Part shown: positions 16,584-26,214 of the stretch, one piece after another
Layout: every line of letters begins with the position of its first letter
Position numbering within the stretch: position 1 is the first letter of the stretch
From: Rhizobium sp. FKY42
Lineage (GTDB): Bacteria; Pseudomonadota; Alphaproteobacteria; Rhizobiales; Rhizobiaceae
Reading direction: 5' to 3'
Length of the DNA stretch: 64,000 nt
Assembly: GCF_005222835.1 (NCBI RefSeq)
Contig: NZ_STGA01000044.1
Location: forward strand, 247,274-311,273
The notes under the pieces: model-generated
Databases searched by the model: none
What the model was told of the DNA's origin: nothing
What the model saw: only the letters and a program-made list of their open reading frames with translations
Translations under genes and position numbers: made by a program

Positions 16584-18398
16584 ATGTTTCCATTCGCATC
16601 CGGTACTGACAGCGCAAAATTGACAGCCATCGACATGCTCACCGCAAATGTCATGATTGCGGATGCCAAGCTGAACATTATCTACATGAACGGTGCGGTA
16701 CGCGAACTCCTGCAGGAAGCGGAAAGCGAGTTGAAGCAGGAGCTTCCCCGTTTCGACATGCGCACGCTTCTCGGCAGCAACATCGACATCTTCCACAAAA
16801 ACCCGTCCCATCAGCGCAAGATGCTGGCAGGTCTCACCAAGCAGCACAGAGCTACCATTCATGTCGGCAACCGCGCATTTGACCTGATCGTAAACCCGAT
16901 CAAGCGCGGCAGCACCATCACCGGTTTCGTGGTCGAATGGGCAAATGCCAGGGAGCGCATAGAGAACACGGATTTCCGCAAGCAATTGCAAGCGATCAGC
17001 CGCGCGCAGGCCGTGGTCGAGTTTTCACCGACCGGCGAAATCATGAGTGCCAACGAGAACTTCCTGAAGGTTGCGGGATACACCCTGGGTGAGCTCAAGG
17101 GCAAAAACCACAGAATTCTTGTTCCAGTTGGAGCAGCAGGCGACGAAGAATACAAATCGCTCTGGGCGGCATTGAACGCAAATGAGCCGTTCGTGGGCGA
17201 TGTCGTCCGCACCGGTAAAAATGGTAAGCCCATTTTCCTGAATGCCTCCTACAATCCAATTACCGACGAAAACGGCAAGGTTGTGAAAGTGGTCAAGTTT
17301 GCCACCGATGTCGGCGGCCGCGTCCACGCCGTCAATACCATCGGGGATTGTCTCGCGAAGCTTGCAGATGGTGATCTTTCCTTCAGATTGGATGAAGCCT
17401 TCAACAAGGATTTCGAGAACCTTCGTCAGAACCTGAACGACGCAGTTTCGCGACTTGGCGAAACCCTCTCGGTGGTATCGCGCACGGCGGAAATGATCGA
17501 TAGTGGCTCGCGTGAGATCAGCGGAAGCGCTCAGGATCTTTCCAAGCGCACGGAACAACAGGCAGCCTCACTGGAAGAGACCGCAGCAGCTCTCGACGAA
17601 ATCACAGTGAACGTCCGTAACGCGTCGGCCCGCACGGACGAGGCACGCGAAGCCAGCGAGACGGCGGACAAAAGCGCCAACCATTCCGGCAAGATCGTAT
17701 CGCAGGCCGTTGGAGCCATGGCACGCATCGAACAGTCGTCGCAGCAGATTTCCAACATCATCGGCGTCATCGACGAGATTGCTTTCCAGACCAACCTGTT
17801 GGCGCTGAATGCCGGCGTTGAGGCCGCACGCGCTGGCGAGGCAGGCAAGGGCTTTGCCGTGGTGGCGCAGGAAGTGCGTGAACTGGCACAGCGTTCCGCC
17901 CAGGCTGCCAAAGAGATCAAGGAGCTCATCCGAAATTCGACAGAAGAGGTCAATAACGGGGTCAAGCTTGTCAGCGAAACCGGCGAAGCTTTGAAAACCA
18001 TCCAGCAGAACATCGCAGCCGTGAATGAACACATGCAGTCCATTGCAAGTTCCGCGCGTGAACAGTCGACAGGTCTCTCCGAGGTGAACACCGCCGTCAA
18101 CCAGATGGACCAGATGACCCAGCAGAATGCCGCGATGGTGGAAGAAACCACGGCGGCCAGCGCATCTCTGGCACAGGAGGCCGAACAGCTTCGCAATCTG
18201 ATCAGCGGCTTCGTGCTACCACAGGCAAAACAGCGTCCGGTTCAGGCCTCCGCCAGCCGACCCCCAGTCCAACGGCCAGCAACCAGCCATCAGGCACCGG
18301 CACAACCGCGCGCTCCGGCATCTGCTCCACGTCGCCCCGCCGCTCCGGCAGCAGTCGGCAACACCGCCTTGAAGACAGACGACTGGGAAGAATTCTGA
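16584..18398 (+). CDS. Soluble methyl-accepting chemotaxis protein with two PAS domains
   Basis: 604 residues, no membrane segment or signal peptide. Order: PAS-like domain (~15-130, [20 protein letters not shown]), second PAS (~140-255, [20 protein letters not shown] and [19 protein letters not shown]), a HAMP-like linker ([18 protein letters not shown]), then the signalling coiled coil with the conserved tip [21 protein letters not shown] Pro/Ala/Gln-rich tether leads to the C-terminal DWEEF (600-604), which fits the xWxxF pentapeptide that binds CheR/CheB. It probably senses a cytoplasmic or redox signal. No che genes are adjacent. Confidence 0.93.
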   Translation: MFPFASGTDSAKLTAIDMLTANVMIADAKLNIIYMNGAVRELLQEAESELKQELPRFDMRTLLGSNIDIFHKNPSHQRKMLAGLTKQHRATIHVGNRAFDLIVNPIKRGSTITGFVVEWANARERIENTDFRKQLQAISRAQAVVEFSPTGEIMSANENFLKVAGYTLGELKGKNHRILVPVGAAGDEEYKSLWAALNANEPFVGDVVRTGKNGKPIFLNASYNPITDENGKVVKVVKFATDVGGRVHAVNTIGDCLAKLADGDLSFRLDEAFNKDFENLRQNLNDAVSRLGETLSVVSRTAEMIDSGSREISGSAQDLSKRTEQQAASLEETAAALDEITVNVRNASARTDEAREASETADKSANHSGKIVSQAVGAMARIEQSSQQISNIIGVIDEIAFQTNLLALNAGVEAARAGEAGKGFAVVAQEVRELAQRSAQAAKEIKELIRNSTEEVNNGVKLVSETGEALKTIQQNIAAVNEHMQSIASSAREQSTGLSEVNTAVNQMDQMTQQNAAMVEETTAASASLAQEAEQLRNLISGFVLPQAKQRPVQASASRPPVQRPATSHQAPAQPRAPASAPRRPAAPAAVGNTALKTDDWEEF

Positions 18399-18417
18399 GA
18401 ACCGACACCACTTGATC

Positions 18418-18445
18418 GTCTAGATGTCTAGATGTCTAGACATCT
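18418..18445. repeat. Tandem GTCTAGAT units ending in a 16-bp palindrome
   Basis: Three near-identical 8-bp units begin at 18418, 18426 and 18434; the last two form a perfect palindrome AGATGTCTAGACATCT (18430-18445). The stop codon of the fosX-like gene (minus, 18436-18438) lies in it. No T-tract follows. It sits between convergent genes, where it could act as a terminator stem or a protein site. Confidence 0.6.
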
Positions 18446-18861
18446 ATCTCAGGAGCGGCATAACGCTTCAGCCGTTCCTCGAGAGTACCGCTGTGCAATT
18501 CGAAGAGATGATTGTCGTCGTCGTAGAAATAGATCGACTGACCCTCTCCTTCGACGCGTGATCTCGGATCTTTCAATTCCAGCCCGAGATCTTCTATTGC
18601 CTTGAGGCGCTCATCCATGTCCGACGCCTCGATCCGGAAGGCCACATGGTTGTAGCTGCGGTGAGAAAGCCCCTCGCCTTCCATGATCGCGATCCAGACC
18701 GCCGAAGGCTCCTCACCAATCAGGAAAAACCGCTCTCGCGACAGCGAGAAGCTCGTCTCGCCGCTATCATAGACCTTCCGACCTTTGAAAACCTGCCTGA
18801 CGATCTTTTCCATGCGGTCGAGATCGCGAACGACAAAAGTAATGTGGCTCAGCGCTTGCAT
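18436..18861 (-). CDS. fosX: FosX-type fosfomycin hydrolase (VOC superfamily)
   Basis: 141 residues from the ATG at 18861 (TTG at 18873 is also in frame). A glyoxalase/VOC metalloenzyme: metal ligands appear as H in LSHITFVVRDL, H in YNHVAFRI and E in NHLFELHSGTLEERLKRY. The strings VYDSGETSFSLSRERFFLIG, WIAIMEGEGLSHRSYNH and VEGEGQSIYFYDDDNH are the FosX pattern rather than FosA or FosB. FosX opens the epoxide of fosfomycin with water; a wider role on other epoxides is possible. Stand-alone gene with ordinary base composition, so likely an old chromosomal member. Confidence 0.85.
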   Translation of the reverse strand: MQALSHITFVVRDLDRMEKIVRQVFKGRKVYDSGETSFSLSRERFFLIGEEPSAVWIAIMEGEGLSHRSYNHVAFRIEASDMDERLKAIEDLGLELKDPRSRVEGEGQSIYFYDDDNHLFELHSGTLEERLKRYAAPEIDV

Positions 18862-18937
18862 CCCTGGCTCCAACTCCGGTTGATGAAACCAGCCTGACCG
18901 ACGGAAAAGGCAGCATGATGTTGGCTTGAATGAAATA

Positions 18938-18968
18938 GAAAATCCCGGTCACCTTTGGCAACCGGGAT
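18938..18968 (-). terminator. Terminator of the 827-residue protein gene
   Basis: ATCCCGGT (18942-18949) pairs with ACCGGGAT (18961-18968). On the minus strand the stem is followed by TTTTCTATTTC. It begins 28 bp after the stop at 18996. Confidence 0.85.
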
Positions 18969-18995
18969 CTCGAAAATCCTACTGAATGCGGAAAC

Positions 18996-21479
18996 TTATT
19001 GCCCCTGCGGGGCCGCTGCCTGCCAGACGCGGGTGGCTTCGTCGAAAGCCTTGCGCCCGTCATCGCCCTTCTGCATCGTCAAAAGCGCGCGACGACCATT
19101 GCTGTAGATGAGAGGAACATCGATCCAGTCTCTGCTTCTGATCAGGTCGAGGTTACGCGCACGCGCATCCGGAAAGTCGTTCAGGGCGATCATGTGGAAG
19201 TCCGGCGTGATCTTGGCTGGTACCGCCACCAGCGGATCGCCGCGATCCTGCTCCGTCTGTTTCATGGAAATCCGCTGGACGCTATCGATCGAGCCTCCCT
19301 CGAAGTTCGGCGGCAGCGAGAAGACGAACTCCACAAGATGGCTTGCCGGAAGCGAAGGATCCGTATTGCGCTTGAACGTGACAAGCGCCGTGAGGCCCCG
19401 TCCCGGAATGCTGATGCGTCCCTGGACAGCGGGCTCGGTCTTGCCATTCTCGACGGCTTCCTTCTGCAACGACCAGGAGACAGAACCTTCAACCGCGGTC
19501 GGTGAAGACTGCCCGACCCGCTCCTCATAAAGGAAGATCTTGTTGCCAGCGACAGCAACCGTATTGGCGGGCGGACTGGATGGCGGAACGCCGGGCGCTG
19601 TTGCACCGGCTGCAGCGCCTGGTGTGGACGCACCATTAGCGGGTGCGGCATTGCCAGCGGGCGGCTGGGTTGCAGCGGCTGGCGGCGAAACCTGCGCGAC
19701 GGACTGATTGCCCGCCGCACCGGCTGGACCGCCAGAACCGGTATCCTTCTCGGTGCCATCCGGCATCAGGCGCTGGGTGAACTTTTGCGGCTCGCCGGGT
19801 TTGCCCGAAGCGGGAGATTGCGTCGCCGGCGTCGTGGCCGCCGCTTGTTTCGCAGGCGGTGTCTGGGTCGCAGGTGTCCCCGTCTGTGCGGGCTGGCCCG
19901 CCGGCTGCGATGTCTGCTGAACTGCAGGTGTGGCACTGTCAGCACCACCGATCAGACCACTCAGCGCATCTCTATTGAGCCAGATTGCATAGCCACCGCC
20001 TGCAAGAATCGCCAGACCAACCACGCCGAGCAAAATGCCGACATAATTGCGCTTGGGCTTTGGCGCGACCCGGTAAGGACGCGCAACCGGTTGAGCCATG
20101 AGCTCTTCCAGTTCCTGATTTTCAGCCAGTTGGTCCCTTGGTTTGACATCGGACGTTGTCGCTGCCCGTGCTGCTGCAATGCCCGCAGCACCGGCGGCAA
20201 CGCCCGTGGCAGCCGCAGCGGCCTTGGTCTTGTCATAGCCGATCAGTTCTTCGAGATCGTTCCAGGGATCAGCCTCGGCAGGTTCAGGCTTTGCCGTTGC
20301 CACAGGCTCCGGCTTGGCACTGATGAACTCGGCGAAAGGATCATGCGGCTCGAGTTCCGGCCCTCTGGATTGCGATGGGGCGGGGTCCAGATCCGGAAAA
20401 TCGGAAACCGGCGGCATACGCGCGTCCGTCGCCACATGGGTCGGCTCTTCGAAATGGGCAGAGAAAAGCTCGGCGGCAGCGGCGTCGTCAAAGGTTTTGG
20501 CAGACGGCTCGGCATCCCTGTAATCGGCCTCGTCTGCCCAGGCGTGCTCTTCCATAGGCCGGGTTGCACGCACTGGAACCTCGTCCGGCGTCCAATCGAC
20601 AACGGGCTCAGGCTGACTGTACCCCCCCACGACCGGCGCCGTGGACGGCGCATCGGGCCAGGCGGGTGCGACACTGACCGGCCGTTCCGGCACCGGTGCC
20701 TCATACGCATCGACAGGCGCATCGGCTTCCGGTGTTTCATCTGGATGCTTGGTTTCGGTTTCCGGCTGCATCCAGGCATTGCGATCGATCACGGCTTCGT
20801 CCGTAGTGATAGACGCCTGATCGAAATGGCCGTGATGCACAGCAGGAATGGGACGCTCAGTCTCGACGTCGTCCTCATCGGCGAAGGGATCATTGGAACT
20901 TGTTTGTGGCTCCGCTTCCACGGAGACCAGCGCGTCCTCAGAATGATCCGGCTGATAGGGTTCTGAGGAAGTGTCTGCGACCGGCTGGTTCACCCATTCC
21001 GGCTCAACCTGGCTGGCATAGTGCCCTTCAGAGACATCATAGGGCTGAACCGGAAGAGGTTCCGGCTCGGCCTGCTGATGATCGTCGCCATAGGCGGGGT
21101 CCGCTTCGCGCTCGCCCTGCGGCTGATGAAATGCCTCAGTCTGAGCTTCCTCGGCAGCAGCGGCCTCGGAAGGCTCCTCATAGGCCTGCACTGGCTCCGC
21201 AGGAGCTTCGGTAATGAGCTCATCCGGTTGTGCAGCAGCCAAAGATGCGTCGTCATCGGGCGGCGCGGCCTCCCGATGTTCAGCTTCGACATCCCGGATG
21301 GCAGCTTCCAGCTTCTCCATCTGTCGACGCAGCATGTCTTCCGAGGGCTGCGGCTTCATGCTTTCCAGCTGTCGCTGAACGGCACCGCGCGCCTTCTCGT
21401 AAACCCGGATGCGCATCTCGGGCGTATTGTTCGCCAAGCCATCCACGGCTCGGCGAATAACTGCTACAAAATCAGCCAT
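18996..21479 (-). CDS. Long acidic, low-complexity membrane protein of unknown function
   Basis: 827 residues from ATG 21479 (GAGAAAG upstream). A small helical N-terminal domain (MADFVAVIRRAVDGLANNTP, EKARGAVQRQLESM) is followed by about 400 acidic, Pro/Glu/Asp-rich residues, probably disordered. One membrane helix lies near residues 475-500 (YVGILLGVVGLAILAGGGYA), then a Pro/Ala/Gly/Gln-rich stretch, and a folded C-terminal region (~640-827; NKIFLYEERVGQSSPTAVEG, VEFVFSLPPNFEGGSIDSVQ). The topology suggests a cytoplasmic N-terminus and periplasmic C-terminus. It lies 60 bp downstream of purA in the same direction. Function not recognised. Confidence 0.8.
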   Translation of the reverse strand: MADFVAVIRRAVDGLANNTPEMRIRVYEKARGAVQRQLESMKPQPSEDMLRRQMEKLEAAIRDVEAEHREAAPPDDDASLAAAQPDELITEAPAEPVQAYEEPSEAAAAEEAQTEAFHQPQGEREADPAYGDDHQQAEPEPLPVQPYDVSEGHYASQVEPEWVNQPVADTSSEPYQPDHSEDALVSVEAEPQTSSNDPFADEDDVETERPIPAVHHGHFDQASITTDEAVIDRNAWMQPETETKHPDETPEADAPVDAYEAPVPERPVSVAPAWPDAPSTAPVVGGYSQPEPVVDWTPDEVPVRATRPMEEHAWADEADYRDAEPSAKTFDDAAAAELFSAHFEEPTHVATDARMPPVSDFPDLDPAPSQSRGPELEPHDPFAEFISAKPEPVATAKPEPAEADPWNDLEELIGYDKTKAAAAATGVAAGAAGIAAARAATTSDVKPRDQLAENQELEELMAQPVARPYRVAPKPKRNYVGILLGVVGLAILAGGGYAIWLNRDALSGLIGGADSATPAVQQTSQPAGQPAQTGTPATQTPPAKQAAATTPATQSPASGKPGEPQKFTQRLMPDGTEKDTGSGGPAGAAGNQSVAQVSPPAAATQPPAGNAAPANGASTPGAAAGATAPGVPPSSPPANTVAVAGNKIFLYEERVGQSSPTAVEGSVSWSLQKEAVENGKTEPAVQGRISIPGRGLTALVTFKRNTDPSLPASHLVEFVFSLPPNFEGGSIDSVQRISMKQTEQDRGDPLVAVPAKITPDFHMIALNDFPDARARNLDLIRSRDWIDVPLIYSNGRRALLTMQKGDDGRKAFDEATRVWQAAAPQGQ

Positions 21480-21539
21480 TGATACTTTCTCTTGCTCACC
21501 AGCATTCACGCCGAGTGAAAAGGCAGATAGCGCTGAAGA

Positions 21540-22838
21540 TTAATCTTCAAACGGATCGGTCACAAGTATTGTGTCGTCCCGCTCCGGACTGGTTGACAGA
21601 AGTGCGACCGGCGCACCGATCAGCTCTTCCACCTGACGAACATATTTGATGGCCTGAGCCGGAAGATCCGCCCATCTGCGCGCACCAACCGTCGACTCTT
21701 TCCAGCCTTCCAGCGTTATATAGATTGGCTCCACACGGGCCTGGGCTGCCTGTGCCGCCGGCAGATAATCGATCTCCTGACCATCGAGCTTGTAGCCGAC
21801 GCAGATCTTCAATTCATCCAGACCGTCCAGCACATCCAGCTTGGTCAGCGCGATGCCAGTAATACCGTTCGTGGCGACCGACTGGCGCACAAGCGCCGCA
21901 TCGAACCAGCCACAGCGACGCTTACGCCCGGTAACTGTGCCAAATTCATGACCACGCTCGCCCAGGAACTGCCCGACTTCATCGTGAAGCTCTGTCGGGA
22001 ACGGCCCTTCACCGACGCGCGTTGTGTAAGCCTTGGTGATCCCGAGGATGTAGCCAAGCGATCCCGGACCCATGCCGGAACCCGCAGCCGCCTGCCCTGC
22101 AACCGTATTGGAAGAGGTCACGAAGGGATAGGTGCCGTGATCGATATCGAGCAGCGACCCTTGGGCACCTTCGAACAGAATACGCGAACCCTTGCGGCGC
22201 TCCTTGTCCAGCAGACGCCAGACCGAATCCATGAAAGGAAGCACGCGCTCTGCAATCGAAGTCAGTTCTTCCATGATGGCGGAATGTTCGACTTCCGGCG
22301 CACCGAAACCACGGCGCAGCGCATTGTGATGCGTGAGGATGCGGTCGACCTTGGCGTCCAGCGCATCGAGATCGGCGAGATCCATCACACGGATGGCACG
22401 GCGACCGACCTTGTCTTCATAGGCCGGACCAATGCCGCGGCGGGTGGTGCCGATCTTCGTGCCGCTGTTGGAGGCCGCATCTTCGCGCATGCCGTCCAGT
22501 TCACGGTGAATGGAAAGAATAAGCGTTGCGTTCTCGGCAATGCGCAGGTTCTCCGGGGTCACTTCGACGCCCTGATCCTTGAGGCGGCCCATTTCCGCGA
22601 TCAGCGCATGCGGATCAACGACAACGCCATTACCAATGACAGCCATCTTGCCCGGACGCACGACGCCCGAAGGCAGCAGTGAAAGTTTATAGCTGACACC
22701 GTCGATGACGAGCGTATGCCCGGCATTGTGGCCGCCCTGGAAGCGCACGACGATATCTGCACGTTCGGAAAGCCAGTCGACAATCTTGCCCTTGCCTTCG
22801 TCACCCCATTGCGAACCGATTACCACGACATTCGTCAT
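21540..22838 (-). CDS. purA: Adenylosuccinate synthetase
   Basis: 432 residues. First committed enzyme from IMP to AMP (IMP + aspartate + GTP). The phosphate loop [16 protein letters not shown] is at residues 8-23 with the catalytic Asp, [11 protein letters not shown] follows, and later [20 protein letters not shown] and [17 protein letters not shown] carry IMP- and aspartate-binding residues. Length matches the bacterial enzyme. The 5' neighbour is divergent (DMT transporter), with 196 bp between. Confidence 0.98.
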   Translation of the reverse strand: MTNVVVIGSQWGDEGKGKIVDWLSERADIVVRFQGGHNAGHTLVIDGVSYKLSLLPSGVVRPGKMAVIGNGVVVDPHALIAEMGRLKDQGVEVTPENLRIAENATLILSIHRELDGMREDAASNSGTKIGTTRRGIGPAYEDKVGRRAIRVMDLADLDALDAKVDRILTHHNALRRGFGAPEVEHSAIMEELTSIAERVLPFMDSVWRLLDKERRKGSRILFEGAQGSLLDIDHGTYPFVTSSNTVAGQAAAGSGMGPGSLGYILGITKAYTTRVGEGPFPTELHDEVGQFLGERGHEFGTVTGRKRRCGWFDAALVRQSVATNGITGIALTKLDVLDGLDELKICVGYKLDGQEIDYLPAAQAAQARVEPIYITLEGWKESTVGARRWADLPAQAIKYVRQVEELIGAPVALLSTSPERDDTILVTDPFED

Positions 22839-23034
22839 TTCTGAGCTTTCCTGCTGTGCCGCGGGCCTTTCACCCGCTCAAACCGGCGCATCTATACTGC
22901 GTCATTTATCGGAAAGCGACCCGTTTATGCGTTGATAGACCGTTTTTGCGTGACATATCACAAACTGAAAGGCTATCTCCCCTGCCAGAGGAGCGGGCAA
23001 TCGCGCATTGTTCGCATCTATTCGGGAGCGCGAA

Positions 23035-23922
23035 TTGCATATCAGGGCCTATTTCTTCCTCACAGTCGCAGCACTCTGTTGGGGAGGCAATGCTGTCGTT
23101 GGCAAGCTTGCCATTGGTCATGTAAGCCCGATGATGCTGACCTTGTGGCGCTGGATATTTGCCTGCGCCATCATATTCGCGATCTCAATTCCGCAGTTGA
23201 AAAAGGATTGGCCGGTTGCCCGCCAGCATCTGCCGCTTCTGTTTACGCTGGGCGCCATTGGCTATACGCTCTTCAACGTGCTCCTGTACTCTGCTGTACA
23301 CTATACGACTGCCATCAATGCAACGATCGAACAGGCGGCCATTCCCTTTCTGATCTTCCTGGCCAACCTGATTCTCTTTCGGATTCGCATCTCCGTTGCC
23401 CAGGTGCTGGGTTTTTCGCTGACACTTGTCGGCGTTGCCCTGACGGCATCGCACGGCGATATGAAAAGCCTGCTGGCTCTGGAAATGAATTTTGGCGACG
23501 TGCTGATGCTGGGCGCAATCGTTGGCTACGCAGCCTATACGATCCTGCTCCGCTGGCGCCCGCCCATCGACTGGCGCACGCTAATGGCCATACCAGCGCT
23601 TGCTGCCCTCATCTGCACCATTCCGCTGGTCGGTTGGGAAATTTCACGCGGCACGGCGATCTGGCCGGATGCATCGGGCTGGCTGGCTGTGCTTTACACG
23701 GCCCTCTTCGCCTCACTCGTCGCGCAGATCTTTTACGTGCAGGGCGTTGTACAGATCGGCGCAAACAGGGCCGGTCTATTCATCAATCTGGTGCCGGTCT
23801 TCGGCACCCTTCTCTCCGTCATCATTCTGGGTGAGGAACTTGCAGCCTTTCACGTAATTGCCTTGGTACTCGCCTTGAGCGGCATCGCGATTGCAGAACG
23901 CTGGAAACCGAAGCAAACCTGA
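23035..23922 (+). CDS. DMT-superfamily (EamA) transporter
   Basis: Ten-helix exporter/importer with two EamA repeats: the first opens RAYFFLTVAALCWGGNAVVG, the second GDVLMLGAIVGYAAYTILLR. A TTG at 23035 preceded by GGGAG is taken as start (295 residues); an upstream TTG at 23008 gives 304. No ATG fits the conserved N-terminus. Substrate unknown. It lies just before the shared regulatory motif of the creatininase gene, but 113 bp and that motif separate them, so a common transcript is uncertain. Confidence 0.87.
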   Translation: MHIRAYFFLTVAALCWGGNAVVGKLAIGHVSPMMLTLWRWIFACAIIFAISIPQLKKDWPVARQHLPLLFTLGAIGYTLFNVLLYSAVHYTTAINATIEQAAIPFLIFLANLILFRIRISVAQVLGFSLTLVGVALTASHGDMKSLLALEMNFGDVLMLGAIVGYAAYTILLRWRPPIDWRTLMAIPALAALICTIPLVGWEISRGTAIWPDASGWLAVLYTALFASLVAQIFYVQGVVQIGANRAGLFINLVPVFGTLLSVIILGEELAAFHVIALVLALSGIAIAERWKPKQT

Positions 23923-23950
23923 CAAACAAGGTATCAGCGCACACAAAAAA

Positions 23951-23981
23951 GCATCAAGCCGCGCGGAATTTGGCGCTTTTC
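23951..23981 (+). promoter_or_regulatory. Shared 31-bp motif, copy upstream of the creatininase gene
   Basis: Begins GCATCAA and ends GCTTTTC. It is identical at 25 of 31 positions, without gaps, to 26107-26137 before the ABC-importer operon. The copy ends 54 bp before the creatininase ATG. Likely binding site of the LysR regulator encoded between the two. Confidence 0.65.
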
Positions 23982-24035
23982 GTGCGCGGTGCCTTTGGCT
24001 TAAGCCATGGCTATTCGGATACGAGGAGCCGCGCC

Positions 24036-24833
24036 ATGGCCAAGCCATTTTACTGGAATGAGTTGAACACCCGCGACTTCGCAAAGCTAGATGCGGAAAA
24101 GACAATCGCGATCCTGCCGCTTGCTTCAACCGAACAGCACGGACCTCACCTGCCCATCGCCACCGATGTCGCCATCGCCAACGGCATGCTGGCAGAACTG
24201 AAGCGCCAACGCCCTGACGATCTCGATATTCTCGTTCTACCCACGCAGGAAATCGGCAAGGCCAACGAGCATATCTATGGCCCCGGCACACTGTCCTACG
24301 GCGCGGATCTGCTGATCCCCATGTGGACGGCGATCGGTGAAAAGGTTTCGCAAGCTGGCGTGAAGAAGCTGGTCATGGTCAATTCGCATGGCGGCAATCT
24401 GGACATCATGAGCATCGTCTCGCGCGAGATGCGCGTGCGCTTCGGCATGGCGGCGGTTGCCACCCAATGGGGCCGCTTCGGCCACCCGGAAGGTATGATC
24501 AGCGCGCACGAACAGGCTTTCGGCATCCATGGCGGTGATGTGGAAACCTCGCTGATGCTCTACTTCCGTCCGGAGCTGGTGCGCATGGAGCACGCCCAGA
24601 ACTTCGAGTCGAAAGCCGAATGGATGAAGAGCCAGTCACGCTTCCTTCAGCCGCTGCCGCCCCACGCACTGGCCTGGATCGCCCATGATCTGAACCCGCA
24701 TGGCGTGGTGGGCAACGCCGCCAATGGCACCGCCGAGAAGGGCGAAGCCATTTGCAAACATCAGGTGGCGGGCTTCATCGAGCTGCTGCGGGATCTCGAA
24801 AAATACCCGCTCTCCAACCTCTACAAGCCATGA
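24036..24833 (+). CDS. Creatininase-family amidohydrolase
   Basis: 265 residues from the ATG at 24036 (MAKPFYWNEL; frame opens at 23970). The family (creatininase, FAPy deformylase ArfB, MftE) hydrolyses cyclic or linear amides with metal ions. Visible metal and active-site motifs: LPLASTEQHGPHLPIATDV (E, H and D ligands), VNSHGGNLD, and HGGDVETSLMLYF with the late Glu. Not a classical creatininase by neighbours; the shared upstream motif ties it to the importer/deaminase operon, so the substrate may be a ring amide produced or imported there. Confidence 0.9.
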   Translation: MAKPFYWNELNTRDFAKLDAEKTIAILPLASTEQHGPHLPIATDVAIANGMLAELKRQRPDDLDILVLPTQEIGKANEHIYGPGTLSYGADLLIPMWTAIGEKVSQAGVKKLVMVNSHGGNLDIMSIVSREMRVRFGMAAVATQWGRFGHPEGMISAHEQAFGIHGGDVETSLMLYFRPELVRMEHAQNFESKAEWMKSQSRFLQPLPPHALAWIAHDLNPHGVVGNAANGTAEKGEAICKHQVAGFIELLRDLEKYPLSNLYKP

Positions 24834-24870
24834 ATCGGGTTTGCAAAACACAGCTCTTATCTTTGATTAC

Positions 24871-25048
24871 CCCCCCTCTGCCCTGCCGGGCATCTCCCCC
24901 TCAAGGGGGGAGATCGGCAAGAAGCACAAACTCCGCCCCATTGCCCAGCAGAACTTGCCTCATCCTCTAAGTGTTAGCGATGATTGAAAGGACGCCACGA
25001 TTCGATCTCCCCCCTTGAGGGGGAGATGTCCGGCAGGACAGAGGGGGG
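24871..25048. repeat. Composite palindromic intergenic element, copy 1
   Basis: 178 bp. Left arm 24871-24915 and right arm 25004-25048 are 45-bp inverted repeats with two mismatches; each arm also has an inner CTCCCCCTCAAGGGGG-type palindrome and a CCTGCCGG core. The 88-bp centre differs from copy 2 apart from GGCAAG near the left arm. This sequence type is widespread between rhizobial genes and recalls the RIME class, a name I cannot verify here. Confidence 0.85.
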
Positions 25049-25066
25049 TAGAACAGATTTGCATTC

Positions 25067-26032
25067 TCAATCCCGCTGGGTCAGCGCGCTGCTGCCCTGT
25101 TTCGGTACATGGCCCTTGGCCTCAAGGTCGGCGACGATCTGCGTCAACTCGGCCAGCAGAAACTCGATGAACAGGCTGGTTGCCGTATCCAGCGTGGCGC
25201 GTGAACGGGCAAACAGCTTCATCGGCTGGTGACGGCGATAGCTTTCCGTGAGCGGTCTGAACACAAGCTCGCCGCGCTTGCACTCCATGATCACATCGAG
25301 CGGGTTGAGGAATGTCAGTCCTACGCCCTTCTTCACCAGATACCGCAGGGTTTCAGGCCCTGCCGATTCCACCACCGGCTCCACAGGTACGGGCAGCGGT
25401 GCCAGAATGAGATTGATCATATTGCGCAGGCTCATGCCCGGCTGCGCCAGCACCAGCGGCTCCTGCACCACCTTGGCCAGATCGATCGGCCCTGTCTCCT
25501 TCGCCAGCCGATGATCCGGCGGCAATACAACGCCAATCGGAATATCGAAACTGGCAAGTGTTCTGAGCCCAGGAATCGCGGGAATGTTAAAGCCAATGCC
25601 GATGTCCACCTCGCCTGAGAGAACCGGATTGGCCGTGGTGGTTGCACCATCAATCGCCAGCTGAATGCGCATGCGCGGATGGCCCTCGATGAACTTCGCC
25701 ACGATTTCCGGCAGGGGTCCCGCCGCAAGGCCGACGGTCGAGATCAGCGAAACGCGTCCGGCCTGCGGCATCTTCAAACCGCGCACGCGCGTTTCCAGCT
25801 TGTCATAGGCCTTCAACACATCGCGAATATGTTCGATGCACAATTCACCGGCAGCCGTGAGTTTCAGGCCGCGTGGCAGGCGCTCGAAAATCGGCACGCC
25901 AAGCTCCTCCTCCAGCGCCAGAATCTGGCGGTTGATGGCGGAAGAGGCCACATTCAAGTGAGCTGCAGCCTTTCGGATGGACCCGCAACGGGCAATTTCA
26001 TCAATGTATTGGAGCTTTCGTGAATGTAACAT
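25067..26032 (-). CDS. LysR-family transcriptional regulator
   Basis: 321 residues. N-terminal winged HTH (LQYIDEIARCGSIRKAAAHL, NVASSAINRQILALEEELGV) and a C-terminal substrate-binding-like effector domain (residues ~90-300; ISTVGLAAGPLPEIVAKF, VDIGIGF). It is divergent from the importer operon, with 182 bp between. That gap carries the GATGCC-N5-GGCATC dyad with a T-N11-A core and the GCATCAA-N12-TTGATGC repeat, so it likely controls both the operon and the creatininase gene and responds to a pathway compound. Confidence 0.92.
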   Translation of the reverse strand: MLHSRKLQYIDEIARCGSIRKAAAHLNVASSAINRQILALEEELGVPIFERLPRGLKLTAAGELCIEHIRDVLKAYDKLETRVRGLKMPQAGRVSLISTVGLAAGPLPEIVAKFIEGHPRMRIQLAIDGATTTANPVLSGEVDIGIGFNIPAIPGLRTLASFDIPIGVVLPPDHRLAKETGPIDLAKVVQEPLVLAQPGMSLRNMINLILAPLPVPVEPVVESAGPETLRYLVKKGVGLTFLNPLDVIMECKRGELVFRPLTESYRRHQPMKLFARSRATLDTATSLFIEFLLAELTQIVADLEAKGHVPKQGSSALTQRD

Positions 26033-26094
26033 GGCTTCAACCCGCTGCTTAAGCTTTCATCACCGACCCGCACTTGGGCAAACATTTGGCGAGC

Positions 26095-26137
26095 GATGCC
26101 GGAAAGGCATCAATCCGAGCGAATTTTGATGCTTTTC
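26095..26137 (+). promoter_or_regulatory. LysR operator region with shared motif, copy upstream of the importer operon
   Basis: GATGCC (26095-26100), 5 bp, GGCATC (26106-26111): a dyad containing a T-N11-A LysR box (T26097, A26109). It overlaps the shared 31-bp motif 26107-26137, which holds GCATCAA (26107-26113), 12 bp, TTGATGC (26126-26132). The operon start codon is 77 bp downstream. Confidence 0.7.
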
Positions 26138-26214
26138 AAAGCGCAATTGCAATGGCTGAAATGCAGAAAAGGAAGCCGTTAACGGTTGACCTCACCAAAA
26201 AAGGGAACAGACGG

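Noticed and set aside
24871-25048. Palindromic element as an insertion sequence or CRISPR-like repeat
   Set aside because: No transposase and no regular spacers; it is a non-coding palindrome pair.
26033-26214. TPP-type riboswitch before the NMT1-type importer
   Set aside because: The thi-box sequence CTGAGA...CCTGA pattern was not found; the conserved part is better explained as operator DNA.
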